A stretch of 64,000 nt of DNA from Pyxidicoccus caerfyrddinensis (GCF_010894405.1 NZ_JAAIYA010000005.1:1-64000), one strand, 5' to 3'; shown: positions 20,842 to 29,790, numbered from the stretch's first letter. Numbers and translations: made by a program. Notes: generated from the sequence alone by a model not told the origin.

Positions 20842-21930
20842 ATGAAGAAGCGACTGGGTGACATCCTCGTGGAGCGCGGTGTGATTGATGCGCTGCAGCT
20901 CCATTCCGCGCTGGCGTATCAGCGCAAGTGGGGGGTGCCGCTGGGGCAGGTGGTGGTGGATCAGCGCTTCTGCACGGCGCAGCAGGTCCTGGAAGCGCTG
21001 GCGACGCAGGTGGGGATGGAGACGGTGGAGCTGGACGCACAGCCGCCGGACGCCAACCTGACGTACCTGATTCCGGAGAAGGTGGCGGAGGCGCACCGGG
21101 TGGTGCCGCTGCGGCTGGAGGGCAAGGGCGGCCGGGACTCGGTGCTGGTGGTGGCCATCGCCGCGCCGGCCAGCCTGGCGTCGCTGGACGCGGTGAAGAG
21201 CGTGTCCGGCAAGTCGCGGGTGGTGGCGAAGCTGGCCACGGACGCGGCCATCCGCCGCGCCATCGGCCGCATGTACCGCGGCGAGACGGGTGAGGCCGTT
21301 CCGCGCCGTCCCGGCCTGGAGGGCTTCTCCCTCCCCGAGGCGGACGACAGCATGCCCATGCTGCTGGGCGGCACCATGGCGGACCTGACGAACATGGAAG
21401 CCCCCTCCGACGCGAGCGGGCTGCCCATGCTCTCCTCGCTGGACGAGGCCACGCGGCCGACGCCCGCGCCCGTGAAGCCCATCTCCAAGCCCATCTCCGC
21501 GCCCGTGGCGGCGGTGGCCCCGCGCCGGCCCACGCCCTCGCAGGTGAAGATTCCCACGCTGACGCCGGCCCGGCCGGAGCAGGTGGCGCAGGTGCTGGTG
21601 TACGGCTGGGGCGTGGAGGCATCGGCGGGGCTGGTGCGGGTGCTGGAGGCGTCGGGGCTGAAGGCGCAGGTGGCCAGCACCGAGGAGCTCCTGGCGGCGA
21701 GCGAGGCGCAGGTGGTGGTGGCGCCGCTGCCGTCCATGGAGGCGCTGGGCCGCAAGGTGCTGGCGCAGGTGCTGGTGGCCGGCAAGGTGCCGGAGCTGGA
21801 TTTGCCCCGGGCCCAGGCGGTGGGCGCGAGGGGCTTCCTCGCGGCGCCGGTGGACCCGGACCTGCTGCTCCGCGCGGTGCGCCGGCTGGCCCGGCCCACC
21901 GACAGCACCTTTCTCAAGCGCGCCGGCTGA
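20842..21930 (+). CDS. MshEN / GspE-PilB N-terminal domain protein with receiver-like C terminus
   Basis: A 362-residue protein. Residues 1 to about 150 match the N-terminal domain of type II secretion and type IV pilus ATPases (KKRLGDILVERGVID, then VPLGQVVVDQ, and YLIPEKVAEAHRVVPL), the fold that binds cyclic di-GMP in MshE. No ATPase domain follows. A Pro-rich linker (about 200-250) leads to a C-terminal 110-residue alpha/beta domain (VLVYGWGVEASAGLV to VDPDLLLRAVRRL). It is shaped like a response-regulator receiver but lacks an obvious acidic pocket. It could be a second-messenger-binding adaptor for motility or pilus functions; this is inference. GAGGA lies before ATG 20842. Confidence 0.72.
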   Translation: MKKRLGDILVERGVIDALQLHSALAYQRKWGVPLGQVVVDQRFCTAQQVLEALATQVGMETVELDAQPPDANLTYLIPEKVAEAHRVVPLRLEGKGGRDSVLVVAIAAPASLASLDAVKSVSGKSRVVAKLATDAAIRRAIGRMYRGETGEAVPRRPGLEGFSLPEADDSMPMLLGGTMADLTNMEAPSDASGLPMLSSLDEATRPTPAPVKPISKPISAPVAAVAPRRPTPSQVKIPTLTPARPEQVAQVLVYGWGVEASAGLVRVLEASGLKAQVASTEELLAASEAQVVVAPLPSMEALGRKVLAQVLVAGKVPELDLPRAQAVGARGFLAAPVDPDLLLRAVRRLARPTDSTFLKRAG

Positions 21931-21942
21931 CCGGCGCGACCC

Positions 21943-22548
21943 TCAGGGTACGGCTGCCAGCAACGCGGGCTTGTCCGAGCCCTCTGGCAGCCAGAGTGAA
22001 GCGAGCTCCAGGGAAGAGGACGCGAAGGGCTCGGCGCGCACCACCGAGTCCGACTCGTAGCTGCCGGTGAGGAGCCAGCCGCGCTTGACGCGCTGGTACA
22101 CCTCCAGCGTGCGCGCGACGGGGTCCACCAGCCAGACGTGGGAGACGCCCGCGCGCGCGTAGAGGGGCAGCTTGCGCGTGCGGTCCAGCGCGGCGGTGGA
22201 GGGCGCGAGCACCTCGCACACCCAGTCCGGCGCCACCGTGAGGAAGGGCACGTCCGGGTCGGGCGGGGAGGCCACGCGCTCACGGCGCCAGCCAGCCACG
22301 TCGGGGACGAGCATGTCCTGGCCCAGGTGCAGCTCGGGCGCGCGCAGGAAGCACCAGCGGCCGCTGCCACCGCGGCGCCGGTCGAGCTGCTCTCCCAGCT
22401 CCACGCCCAGCATGAAGGCCGCGCGCGTCTGCGCGGCGGAGGGGCGGGGCGAGGCCACGAGCTCCTCGTCCAGAATCTCCCCCACCCAGCCCGAGGGCAG
22501 GGCCGAGAGCATGGAGTACCGCGCCAGGGGGATGGAGCCTTCCGTCAC
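21943..22548 (-). CDS. Uma2 family (DUF820) putative endonuclease
   Basis: A 201-residue protein of the Uma2/DUF820 family, which has a PD-(D/E)xK nuclease fold. Recognisable segments are EILDEELVASPRPS, LVPDVAGWRRER (family Asp), PDWVCEVLAPST (Glu) and RKLPLYARAGVSHVWLVDP (Lys and the typical aGV.hyWlVdP). All expected catalytic-type residues appear present. The biological role of this family is poorly known; it is abundant in cyanobacteria and myxobacteria. It converges with the MshEN gene over a 12-base gap. Confidence 0.85.
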   Translation of the reverse strand: MTEGSIPLARYSMLSALPSGWVGEILDEELVASPRPSAAQTRAAFMLGVELGEQLDRRRGGSGRWCFLRAPELHLGQDMLVPDVAGWRRERVASPPDPDVPFLTVAPDWVCEVLAPSTAALDRTRKLPLYARAGVSHVWLVDPVARTLEVYQRVKRGWLLTGSYESDSVVRAEPFASSSLELASLWLPEGSDKPALLAAVP

Positions 22549-22625
22549 AACGCCTCCGAGAATTACCGGGTGAGGGCCGGCATTCTAGGGAGCGGTCTGA
22601 CACGCCCCCGCGTGCCGACGCCGTG

Positions 22626-24113
22626 TCATTTCCCGATGCAGAAACGCTGGAAGATTGCGTCCAGGAGCGCTTCGGAAACGGTGGTGCCTGAGACTTCGCC
22701 GAGGGCCTCGAGCGCGAGGCCGACCTCGCCGGAAACGACTTCCAGCGTGGAAGCGTGTGACGCGGCCCCGGCACGGGCCAGGGCCTCGGCGGCGCGACGC
22801 AGGGCATCGGCGTGGCGCTCGGAGACGAGGGCCACGGCGGAGGGTGTGCCGCCTCCCCAGAGCTGGCCGAGCATGGCGGCGCGGAGGGACTCCACGCCTT
22901 CGCCTGTGAGTCCGCTGACACGCGGACGCGGCGTGGACGTGACACCCGCAGCCGTGAGCCCGCTGACACGCGAGCGCGGCGTGGATGTGACACCTGAAGT
23001 CACCTGGGCCACTTCCGCTGCCGTAGGGCCCGGACGAAAGTTCACCGCCGACAGAGGCTCCGTCAGCGTTCCGTCCGGGTGAGCATCCCCACCCTCGGCT
23101 CGGGCCGCGACATCGCACTTGCCATCCACCGCCAGCACAGGCGTGGCACCGGCGTCGCGAAGCCATGCCTTGGCCTCCGTGTCCGTGGCTTCCGGCGGCA
23201 GCACGAGCACGGCCAGATCCACGCCCGTGAGCAGCTCGCGCGTGCGGGCGATGCCGAGCGCCTCCACGCGTCCCGGCGCCTCGCGCAGCCCGGCGGTATC
23301 GAACAACGTCACGCCCAGCCCGTCCCACTCGACGCGAGCCTCGAGCGCGTCACGCGTCGTCCCGGGCTCGTCGTCCACCAGGGCGCGCGCCTCACCCACC
23401 AGCCGGTTGAAGAGGGTGGACTTGCCCGCGTTGACGGGGCCGAACAGCGCCACGCGCGCGCCCCTTCGCACCAGTCGGCCCCGTCCCGCTTCCGCGAGCA
23501 GCGTCTCTGCCTGTGCACACAGCGCGGCAACACGCCCGCTCGCGTCCGCGTCCGCTCCTTCCGCCTCGTCGGGGAAGTTGAGGACCCCTTCGAGGTCCGC
23601 ATGGAGCTCGCGCAGCGGTTCCTCGAGCGCGCGCACGCGAGAGGCCAGCACGCCGGACAAGCCCGCGGCCGCCGCGCGCACCGCCGCCTCCGAGTCCGCC
23701 GCCACCAGGTCCGCCACCGCCTCCGCACGCGTGAGGTCCAGCCTCCCGTTGAGGAAGGCGCGGCGGGTGAACTCACCCGGAGTGGCCGGGCGCACGCGCT
23801 CGTCTTCCAGCGCGCGCGCCAGCAGCAGGCTCAAGAGGCGCGGGCTTCCGTGCGCCTGTAGCTCCACCACGTCCTCGCCCGTGAACGAGGCCGGCGCGCG
23901 GAAGTAGAGGAACAGGCCCTCATCCAGGGCGCGGCCCGCTCCGTCGACAAAGGTCGCGAGGTACGCGTGACGCGGAGTCGGCTGCGCGGGCACGCCCGGA
24001 GCCAGCAGCCGGCCCACCTCCAGTGCGGCGGGGCCAGAGAGCCGGAGGATGCCCACGGCCCCGGCGGTGGGCGCGGTGGCCAGGGCGGCGATGGTGGGGG
24101 AGTCGGACGTCAT
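22626..24113 (-). CDS. mnmE: tRNA uridine-5-carboxymethylaminomethyl modification GTPase MnmE
   Basis: With MnmG, this enzyme installs the (carboxymethyl)aminomethyl group on the wobble uridine of several tRNAs. The N-terminal tetrahydrofolate-binding domain (APTAGAVGILRLSGPAA onwards) leads to a helical domain with the embedded GTPase. G1 is PVNAGKST, G2 lies near TTRD, and G3 is DTAGLRE. The C-terminal FCIGK with the essential Cys is intact. Two oddities: the G4 position reads DGKCD instead of NKxD, and an extra stretch of about 65 residues between G4 and G5 contains a recent 16-residue duplication. ATG 24113 is chosen; GTG 24122 also fits. It is the last gene of the leftward origin block. 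Confidence 0.93.
   Translation of the reverse strand: MTSDSPTIAALATAPTAGAVGILRLSGPAALEVGRLLAPGVPAQPTPRHAYLATFVDGAGRALDEGLFLYFRAPASFTGEDVVELQAHGSPRLLSLLLARALEDERVRPATPGEFTRRAFLNGRLDLTRAEAVADLVAADSEAAVRAAAAGLSGVLASRVRALEEPLRELHADLEGVLNFPDEAEGADADASGRVAALCAQAETLLAEAGRGRLVRRGARVALFGPVNAGKSTLFNRLVGEARALVDDEPGTTRDALEARVEWDGLGVTLFDTAGLREAPGRVEALGIARTRELLTGVDLAVLVLPPEATDTEAKAWLRDAGATPVLAVDGKCDVAARAEGGDAHPDGTLTEPLSAVNFRPGPTAAEVAQVTSGVTSTPRSRVSGLTAAGVTSTPRPRVSGLTGEGVESLRAAMLGQLWGGGTPSAVALVSERHADALRRAAEALARAGAASHASTLEVVSGEVGLALEALGEVSGTTVSEALLDAIFQRFCIGK
22906..23001 (-). repeat. in-frame 48-base tandem duplication inside mnmE
   Basis: Two adjacent 48-base units (22906-22953 and 22954-23001) differ at seven positions and encode two 16-residue copies of VTSTPR[SP]RVSGLT. 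The copy nearer the C terminus merges into the real G5 motif, SGLTGEG. Confidence 0.8.
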
Positions 24114-24200
24114 CGTCGGCACGGTGGCGGAACAGGCAGCCCGCGTCCACCGGACGTCATGCGGAGCTGGGTGCCCCGCGAGCAGGAAACCGGCCCCGCG

Positions 24201-24428
24201 TCAGCGAGGCCCCATCGGAGGCGTGGAACCGCGGGCGGCCTTCTCCACGGCCTCGCGGTTCTCGTCGATGTAGCGCTCCACCGCGTCGTCCTCGAGCTCC
24301 AGGTCGCGCAGCACGCCTGGATAGACGAACCGGAAGGCAGGGGAGTCCTCATCCCCTCGCAGGCGGAAGCTCATCTTCAGCACCGCCGCGCCGTACAGCT
24401 TGTCCTTGAGAGCTTTCGCCTTGCCCAT
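24201..24428 (-). CDS. small conserved hypothetical protein between jag and mnmE
   Basis: A 75-residue protein that I do not recognise. It starts MGKAKALKDKLYGAAVLKMS, has a mixed charged middle, and ends in an acidic helix (ELEDDAVERYIDENREA) and a Pro-rich tail. No transmembrane segment or signal is seen. ATG 24428 is preceded by GAGACGAGGG. Its location inside the origin block, in the same direction as jag and mnmE, argues for co-transcription and perhaps an RNA- or translation-related role, but this is guesswork. Confidence 0.7.
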   Translation of the reverse strand: MGKAKALKDKLYGAAVLKMSFRLRGDEDSPAFRFVYPGVLRDLELEDDAVERYIDENREAVEKAARGSTPPMGPR

Positions 24429-24477
24429 CCCTCGTCTCTCTTCCGGAAGACTCCAACGCGTGCGGCGCGAACCGCGC

Positions 24478-25284
24478 TCACTCGTCGAAGTCGTCCTCGT
24501 CGTCGTCCGGCAGCAGGCTCTTCTTGGGCAGCGGAGCCGGCTTCTCCGGAGTGAACACCACACGGCGGTTGCGGCCTTCGCCTTCCACCGTCACCTTCGT
24601 TCCTCCCACTCCTTCTACTGCCCTGAGGACGCGCGCGCGGTCTTCCAGCTTCATCGCGGCCAGCGCGTAGAAGCGGCCCAGGCTGCCCGACTTCACCGCG
24701 AGCTGGCGGGCCGCCTCTCGAAGCGCCGCATCCTCTTCCACCGTCACCGAGCGCTCGTCCCCGTCGGCGCGAGCCGCCGGAGCCGCCCGAGCGGCCGGGG
24801 CCTGTGCGCCCCCCCGAGGAGCCTTCGCGGGAGCCTGCGCCGGAGCCGCCGCCTGAGGAGGAGGCCGGGGCGCGGCGGGGGCCGGAGCGGCCGGAGCCAC
24901 TGCCGGAGCAGCGGCCTGGGCCGCCTGTGCCGCCGCCTGCGGCTCACGACGCTGCCGGGGCTCCGGGTGGGCGCCCGCGCCGAGCACCACCCAGCGCCGC
25001 TCCACGCCGGGCCGGTGCATCATCTTGTTGAGCAGGAACTGGAGCGAGTCCACCACCTGGCTGCGCCGCCCGTTCTCCACGCCGGGAGGAGGGCCCGCCT
25101 CGAAGTGGAGCGCCACGGAGAGGCTGCCATCCGCGGCGTCCTGCATGTCCAGGCGCGCCGGGAAGCCCATCAGCCCGAGGATGTCTCCGAGCAGCTTCTC
25201 CACGCGCGCCCGGAAGTCGCCAGAAGCAGCGCTGCCGGAGGCCGGAGCCCCCGGTGCCTGCTGCGGAACCTGCTGCTCACTCAC
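24478..25284 (-). CDS. jag: KhpB/Jag family RNA-binding protein with degenerate motifs
   Basis: A 268-residue protein of the Jag/KhpB type found next to yidC in many bacteria. An N-terminal KH-like domain (about residues 22-105) contains GRRSQVVDSLQFLLNKM, where the usual GxxG loop ends in S. A 70-residue Ala/Pro-rich linker leads to an R3H-like domain (about 190-250) with LEDRARVLRAV and GRNRRVVF. The His of the RxxxH signature is replaced by Leu. A Pro/Lys and acidic tail (DDDEDDFDE) follows. The start is GTG 25284, overlapping the yidC stop in a GTGA, so translation is coupled. RNA binding is likely but may differ from the standard family. Confidence 0.85.
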   Translation of the reverse strand: MSEQQVPQQAPGAPASGSAASGDFRARVEKLLGDILGLMGFPARLDMQDAADGSLSVALHFEAGPPPGVENGRRSQVVDSLQFLLNKMMHRPGVERRWVVLGAGAHPEPRQRREPQAAAQAAQAAAPAVAPAAPAPAAPRPPPQAAAPAQAPAKAPRGGAQAPAARAAPAARADGDERSVTVEEDAALREAARQLAVKSGSLGRFYALAAMKLEDRARVLRAVEGVGGTKVTVEGEGRNRRVVFTPEKPAPLPKKSLLPDDDEDDFDE

Positions 25285-27098
25285 TTGCGTCTGCCTCCCG
25301 CCGTCACCACCGCTGGCGTCCCGCCGCCCGTATTCGACTTCTTCCGGTCCAGCCACTTGCGCAGCCCGTACTGCTGGCCAATCGACAGCAGGTTGTTGGT
25401 GAAGATGTAGAGCGACAGGCCCGCGGGGTACTGGAGCAGCGTGGCCGTGAAGATGATGGGCATGAACCAGGTCATCATCTTCGCCTGGGCCGCATCCATC
25501 ATCTGCGGCTGCATCTTCTGGGTGATGACCATGGACACGCCCAGCGCCAGCGGCAGCAGGTACGTGGGGTCCTTGTACGTCAGGTCGCGCCAGATGGGCC
25601 CGATGAAGGGCTCGCCGTAGATGTCGAAGCTGTTGCGCAGCGCCGTGAAGAGCGCAATCCACACCGGCATCTGGATGAGCAGCGGGAGGCACCCGCCCAG
25701 CGGGTTCACCTTCGCCTCCTGGTACAGCTTCATGATCTCCAGGTTCTGCTGCTCACGGTTGTCCGCGTGCTTCTTGCGAATCTCCTCCATGCGCGGCTGG
25801 AGCTTCTTCACCTCTTCCATGCTGACCATGGAGCGGTAGGTGAGCGGCAGCAGCACCAGCTTCACCACCACGGTGAGCAGGATGATGGACACGCCCCAGT
25901 TGCCGGTGATGCCGTGGAAGAACTTCATCACCGCCAGCAGCACCTTGCAGAGCACGGCCCAGATGCCGAAGTCGACCGTGTCCTCCAGCTTGGGGTGGAA
26001 GGCGGTGTCCCCCAGCGAGGCGGCCTTGCGCAGGTCGGGGCCGGGCACCACGGCGAGCAGGTCCGGGTCCTTGGGGCCCAGGTAGCCGCCGAAGCGCAGC
26101 GTCACCGTCTCGCCGGCGGCCACGCTGAGCGGGAAGGACGCCGTCACCTCGCGCGCCGTGGGCGACGCGTTGAGCGTGCAGTGGCCGGCGCGCGGCCCGT
26201 CCAGCGGATAGAGCGCGGACAAGAAGTACTGCTGGTCGATGCCGAAGAAGTGCAGCTCGCCCTTGGTGTCCTCTTCCTTGGGCTTGTCGTCGCCCGGGCT
26301 CATCTTGTGGAGCTTCTCGTCCACGTAGCAGGCCGCGCGGCTCAGGTTGCCCACGCCTCCGAAGAAGGACGGCGCGTGCTCGAAGTTGGGGTCCACCGCG
26401 CGGCTGTAGTGCACCTGCAGCTCGCCGTTCTGCGGCTGGCCGGAGGTGTTGCGCACCTGCACGGCGTACACCAGCTCGAAGCCCTGGGTGGGCCACTGCA
26501 GCGTCTTCACCACCTCCCACGGGCCCTGGCGGCCGGTGAAGGTGAGGCCGTTGGCGCTGCCGCCCGCGCCCTCCGTCACCGCGTAGCGCAGGCCCGCGGG
26601 CAGGGGGCTGTTGCCCGCGATGGACACGGACAGCGGCAGCGGCTGGCCCGGCACCGGCTGCGCCACGTTCATCTGCGGCGGCGGGGGAATCTCCTTGCCG
26701 ACGAGCTTCTGGAAGCCCTGCTCGATGGTGAGCGACTGCTGCTCACGCATCTTCGACCCCTGGAGCACGGCCGCGGTGAGGCCACCGCCCTCCGAGGTGA
26801 AGCCGTAGTGGACCTCCTGGCGGGCCACGTCCACCTTGCGCTCGGGGAGCGCCGGGGCCTCATTGGCGGCGGGGGTGCCGGTGCTGCCGCTCCCCGGAGT
26901 GGGGACGGCGGCGGCGACGGTGCCGGCATCGGCGGGAGCGGCGACCACCACACCCGCGTCCGCGCCCTCGGCCCCGGGCTCGGGCGGCTTGGGGGCGAGG
27001 AAGAAGGTGTAGAAGGCGGTGGCCACGAACGAGAGGGCCAGGGCGGCCAGCAGTCGCTTCTGCGAATCGTTCGACTGGGGCGAGAGCGGATCGTTCAT
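25281..27098 (-). CDS. yidC: membrane protein insertase YidC
   Basis: A 605-residue inner-membrane insertase of the Gram-negative type. It has an N-terminal transmembrane helix (LLAALALSFVATAFYTFFL), then a Pro/Ala-rich linker and a large periplasmic beta-domain (about 60-370). The conserved five-helix core follows, with GNWGVSIILLTVVVKLVLLP and the amphipathic loop RSMVSMEEVKKLQPRMEEIR, then the later helices ending near YGLRKWLDRKKS. It works alone or with SecYEG to insert inner-membrane proteins. It is downstream of rnpA and yidD and overlaps jag by 4 bases. Confidence 0.97.
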   Translation of the reverse strand: MNDPLSPQSNDSQKRLLAALALSFVATAFYTFFLAPKPPEPGAEGADAGVVVAAPADAGTVAAAVPTPGSGSTGTPAANEAPALPERKVDVARQEVHYGFTSEGGGLTAAVLQGSKMREQQSLTIEQGFQKLVGKEIPPPPQMNVAQPVPGQPLPLSVSIAGNSPLPAGLRYAVTEGAGGSANGLTFTGRQGPWEVVKTLQWPTQGFELVYAVQVRNTSGQPQNGELQVHYSRAVDPNFEHAPSFFGGVGNLSRAACYVDEKLHKMSPGDDKPKEEDTKGELHFFGIDQQYFLSALYPLDGPRAGHCTLNASPTAREVTASFPLSVAAGETVTLRFGGYLGPKDPDLLAVVPGPDLRKAASLGDTAFHPKLEDTVDFGIWAVLCKVLLAVMKFFHGITGNWGVSIILLTVVVKLVLLPLTYRSMVSMEEVKKLQPRMEEIRKKHADNREQQNLEIMKLYQEAKVNPLGGCLPLLIQMPVWIALFTALRNSFDIYGEPFIGPIWRDLTYKDPTYLLPLALGVSMVITQKMQPQMMDAAQAKMMTWFMPIIFTATLLQYPAGLSLYIFTNNLLSIGQQYGLRKWLDRKKSNTGGGTPAVVTAGGRRK

Positions 27099-27147
27099 AG
27101 ACTCCCCCCTCCGAGAGGGAGAGGGCTGCAGGGGGTGGATGGCCCCG

Positions 27148-27366
27148 TCACGGCACCGGGTCGATGCCGCCGGGGTGGAAGGGCTGGCAGCGCATGAGCC
27201 GCCACGCGGTGAGCCAGGAACCCTTGAAACCGCCGTGCTTCTCCAGCGCTTCCATGGCGTAGGTCGAGCACGAGGGGTGGAAACGGCAGACCTTCGGCAG
27301 GAGCGGGCCGAGGAACTTCCGGTAGAAGCGGATGGGCAGGGAGATGACGAAGGCGAGCGGGCTCAT
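27148..27366 (-). CDS. yidD: membrane protein insertion efficiency factor YidD
   Basis: A 72-residue family member with normal length and hallmark residues: [25 protein letters not shown] and [19 protein letters not shown] with three conserved Cys. An amphipathic N-terminal helix associates with the inner membrane near YidC. Its ATG overlaps the rnpA stop in an ATGA, which couples translation. Confidence 0.96.
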   Translation of the reverse strand: MSPLAFVISLPIRFYRKFLGPLLPKVCRFHPSCSTYAMEALEKHGGFKGSWLTAWRLMRCQPFHPGGIDPVP

Positions 27367-27785
27367 CTGGGAGGCTCCTTCGGCTTCGTCTCCGCGGCCG
27401 GCGCGAGCCGCTGCAGCTTACGGGTGACACCGTCGAAGGCACGCGACAGCTCCGGGAAGGACGCGTCCTTTCCGGACGAGCGCACCACCAGCACCACGTC
27501 CAGGCCCGACGGCCATTGCGTGCGGCGCTTGCGGTACAGCTCGCGCAGCACGCGCCTCAAGCGCGCCCGAACCACCGCGTTGCCCACCTTGCTCGACACG
27601 GTGAGGCCAACACGGGAGTACGTCCGGCCATTGCGCTTGATGAGGGCCAGGAGGCAGTCGGAAGGAACCTTCTGCCCGCCTTCCTGAACCTCCAGGAATT
27701 CGCGCCGCTGAAGCAGGCGCAGGGCCTTGGGGAAGCGCTGGTCTGCCGGGCCAGACTGGCCCGGCGTCGCACCCTCGGCCCTCAC
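27363..27785 (-). CDS. rnpA: ribonuclease P protein component
   Basis: A 140-residue basic protein that binds the RNase P RNA and helps process tRNA 5' ends. The core ([34 protein letters not shown], then LDVVLVVRS) includes the RNR-like motif in the [11 protein letters not shown] form. The C-terminal Pro-rich tail is lineage-specific. The likely start is GTG 27785. It lies 12 bases after rpmH and overlaps yidD by 4 bases. Confidence 0.95.
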   Translation of the reverse strand: MRAEGATPGQSGPADQRFPKALRLLQRREFLEVQEGGQKVPSDCLLALIKRNGRTYSRVGLTVSSKVGNAVVRARLRRVLRELYRKRRTQWPSGLDVVLVVRSSGKDASFPELSRAFDGVTRKLQRLAPAAETKPKEPPR

Positions 27786-27797
27786 ACTCGAACTCGC

Positions 27798-27950
27798 TTA
27801 CTTCTTCGCGGCGGAAACGACGAGCCGCTTACGGCCCTTGGCGCGGCGGCGCTTGAGGACGTCACGGCCGCCCTTGGTGGCGTTCCGCTTGCGGAACCCG
27901 TGGGCGCGATTGCGGCGGACCTTCGACGGCTGGTACGTGCGCTTGGACAC
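27798..27950 (-). CDS. rpmH: 50S ribosomal protein L34
   Basis: A 50-residue, strongly basic protein starting [20 protein letters not shown] and ending LVVSAAKK, a near-canonical L34 with a short C-terminal extension. The GTG start at 27950 has AAGGAG at 27959-27964 with 8-base spacing. As the first gene of the leftward operon (rpmH-rnpA-yidD-yidC-jag), its promoter must lie in the origin spacer. It is very short but unambiguous. Confidence 0.97.
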   Translation of the reverse strand: MSKRTYQPSKVRRNRAHGFRKRNATKGGRDVLKRRRAKGRKRLVVSAAKK

Positions 27951-28437
27951 GGCTCTAACTCCTTGATGACGGCGGCGCCTCCTACCGCTCCGGCGCGACC
28001 TGAACTGGGGAAAGGGGCGGGTCCGTAACCCTCTTTCCAGGGTAAGTCAACGTTGGATCACACCTACCCGTGTATTGCCCGGGCCGAAACAGCCCCCGGT
28101 GCCGGGTACGTGTAAGGGAACACGCCCCGGGGTGAAAGCTCCTTGTGACCTCCCCAGGGCTCCCCATCTGGAGACCGGGCAGGCGGGCGGGCAACGCCCC
28201 GGGCCTTTGCAGGACGCACTGCCAGTCACAGCCGGATGATCCGCCCCCCAGCGCTTGGGGAGGGTGTCGGGGGCGGCTACCAGCGTGCCGGGTCGGCATG
28301 CCCGTTGCCGATCCGTCGCGTCCGGAAAAGCACCTGGAGATCCGCCGCGTTGGGCCGGTTCCTTGATCCACTTGGAAGCGTCTGTTAGCACGGCCGAACG
28401 CCCGCAGGCCCTTCGCTTTTGCACGGTCGAGACATAC
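27951..28437. other. rpmH-dnaA intergenic region, presumptive oriC
   Basis: This 487-base divergent spacer lies between rpmH and dnaA, the usual place of the chromosomal origin. Established practice places oriC here, but I find no copy of the canonical DnaA box TTATCCACA or its complement, and no obvious AT-rich unwinding element. A leftward TTGACT (complement at 28045-28050) could be the -35 of the rpmH promoter, with only a poor -10 near 28022-28028. Origin function is therefore inferred from gene order. Boxes may be divergent, or oriC may lie elsewhere nearby. Confidence 0.5.
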
Positions 28438-29790
28438 TTGAACGCCCTCGCTCACGCCGCTTCCCCCCTTCCAAGTGCCGGAATTATCTGGGCTCGGATG
28501 CTCGAACAGATCCGCCGGGAGAAGTTCGACTATGCGCTGAGGTGGCTGGAGCGGATGCGCCCGCTGGAGGTCCGCGACGGGGCCCTCGTCATGGGCGTTC
28601 CGGACCGCTTCTTCCGCGACTGGGTGGATGATCACTACCGCCCGATGCTCGACGCGCAGCTCGCGCTCCAGGGCGAGGGCCTCACCACCATCGCCTATGA
28701 GGTGGTCGAAGGTCTTGAGCCCGACCCCCACTTCCCACCCACACCGACAGTCAAGGCCAGCACGGCCCGGCCGGCGCGGCTGAACTCGCGCTTCATCTTC
28801 GACACCTTCGTGGTGGCGGACAGCAACCAGCTCCCCGCCGCCGCCGCCCAGGCCGTGTCCGAGCGCCCGGGCCACGCCTACAACCCGCTCTACATCTACG
28901 GCGGCACCGGCCTGGGCAAGACACACCTGCTCCAGGCGGTGGGCAACCACATCTGGGAGAAGGACCCGTCCCAGCGCGTCGTCTTCCTCTCCAGCGAGCA
29001 GTTCACCAACGAGTACGTGGAGAGCGTCCGCGAGCACCGCATGTCGGAGTTCCGGCGGAAGTTCCGCGAGGAGTGCGACGTGCTCCTCATCGACGACATC
29101 CAGTTCCTCGGCAAGCGCGAGGAGACGCAGAAGGAGTTCTTCTACACCTTCAACACGCTGTACGAGATGGGCAAGGCGATTGTCCTCACCAGCGACACGG
29201 TGCCCGCGGAGATACCGGGCCTGGAGGAGCGGCTGCGCAGCCGCTTCACCATGGGACTGCTGACGGACATCCGCGAGCCCACCTACGAGACGCGGGTGGC
29301 CATCCTCCAGAAGAAGGCCGTGGCGGAGGGGTTGGATTTGCCGGACTCCGTCGCGCACTTCATCGCCAAGCACATCCAGAAGAACGTGCGCGAATTGGAA
29401 GGCGCGCTGGTGAAGCTGTCGGCGGTGCACAGCCTGACGCGCCAGCAGGTGACGGAGGAGTTCGCGTCCGAGGTGCTGCGCGACATCCTCCCGGCGCAGC
29501 GCTCGGTGGACATCGAGGCCATCCAGCGCGAGGTGGCCCGCTTCTACAAGGTGACGGTGGAGGCGCTGAAGGAGGACCGCCGTCACAAGGCGCTGGCCCA
29601 TGCTCGCCAGGTGGCCATGTACTTGAGCCGCAAGCTGACGAAGAGCTCCTTCCCGGAGATTGCCGCGCGCTTCAGCAAGGACCACTCCACCGTCATCTCC
29701 GCGGTGCGCAAGGTGGAGGGCCAGCGTGCCACGGACAACACCGTGCAGCGCGAGCTGGCCGAGCTGGAGTTGAAACTCGGTAGCAACTGA
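28438..29790 (+). CDS. dnaA: chromosomal replication initiator protein DnaA
   Basis: A 450-residue AAA+ initiator. It has N-terminal domain I ([15 protein letters not shown]), a short Pro-rich domain II (about 90-110), and domain III. Domain III begins at [17 protein letters not shown], with Walker [10 protein letters not shown] (K161), Walker [10 protein letters not shown] (D219, D220) and sensor motifs. The C-terminal domain IV holds the DNA-binding signature [15 protein letters not shown]. The start is uncertain: TTG 28438 gives a full domain I, and ATG 28498 would trim 20 residues. No ribosome site decides between them. It is divergent from rpmH. Confidence 0.97.
   Translation: MNALAHAASPLPSAGIIWARMLEQIRREKFDYALRWLERMRPLEVRDGALVMGVPDRFFRDWVDDHYRPMLDAQLALQGEGLTTIAYEVVEGLEPDPHFPPTPTVKASTARPARLNSRFIFDTFVVADSNQLPAAAAQAVSERPGHAYNPLYIYGGTGLGKTHLLQAVGNHIWEKDPSQRVVFLSSEQFTNEYVESVREHRMSEFRRKFREECDVLLIDDIQFLGKREETQKEFFYTFNTLYEMGKAIVLTSDTVPAEIPGLEERLRSRFTMGLLTDIREPTYETRVAILQKKAVAEGLDLPDSVAHFIAKHIQKNVRELEGALVKLSAVHSLTRQQVTEEFASEVLRDILPAQRSVDIEAIQREVARFYKVTVEALKEDRRHKALAHARQVAMYLSRKLTKSSFPEIAARFSKDHSTVISAVRKVEGQRATDNTVQRELAELELKLGSN

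Noticed and set aside
27951..28437. canonical DnaA boxes and parS sites
   Set aside because: Looked for TTATCCACA and GTTCCACGTGGAAC in both orientations by eye and saw no match.
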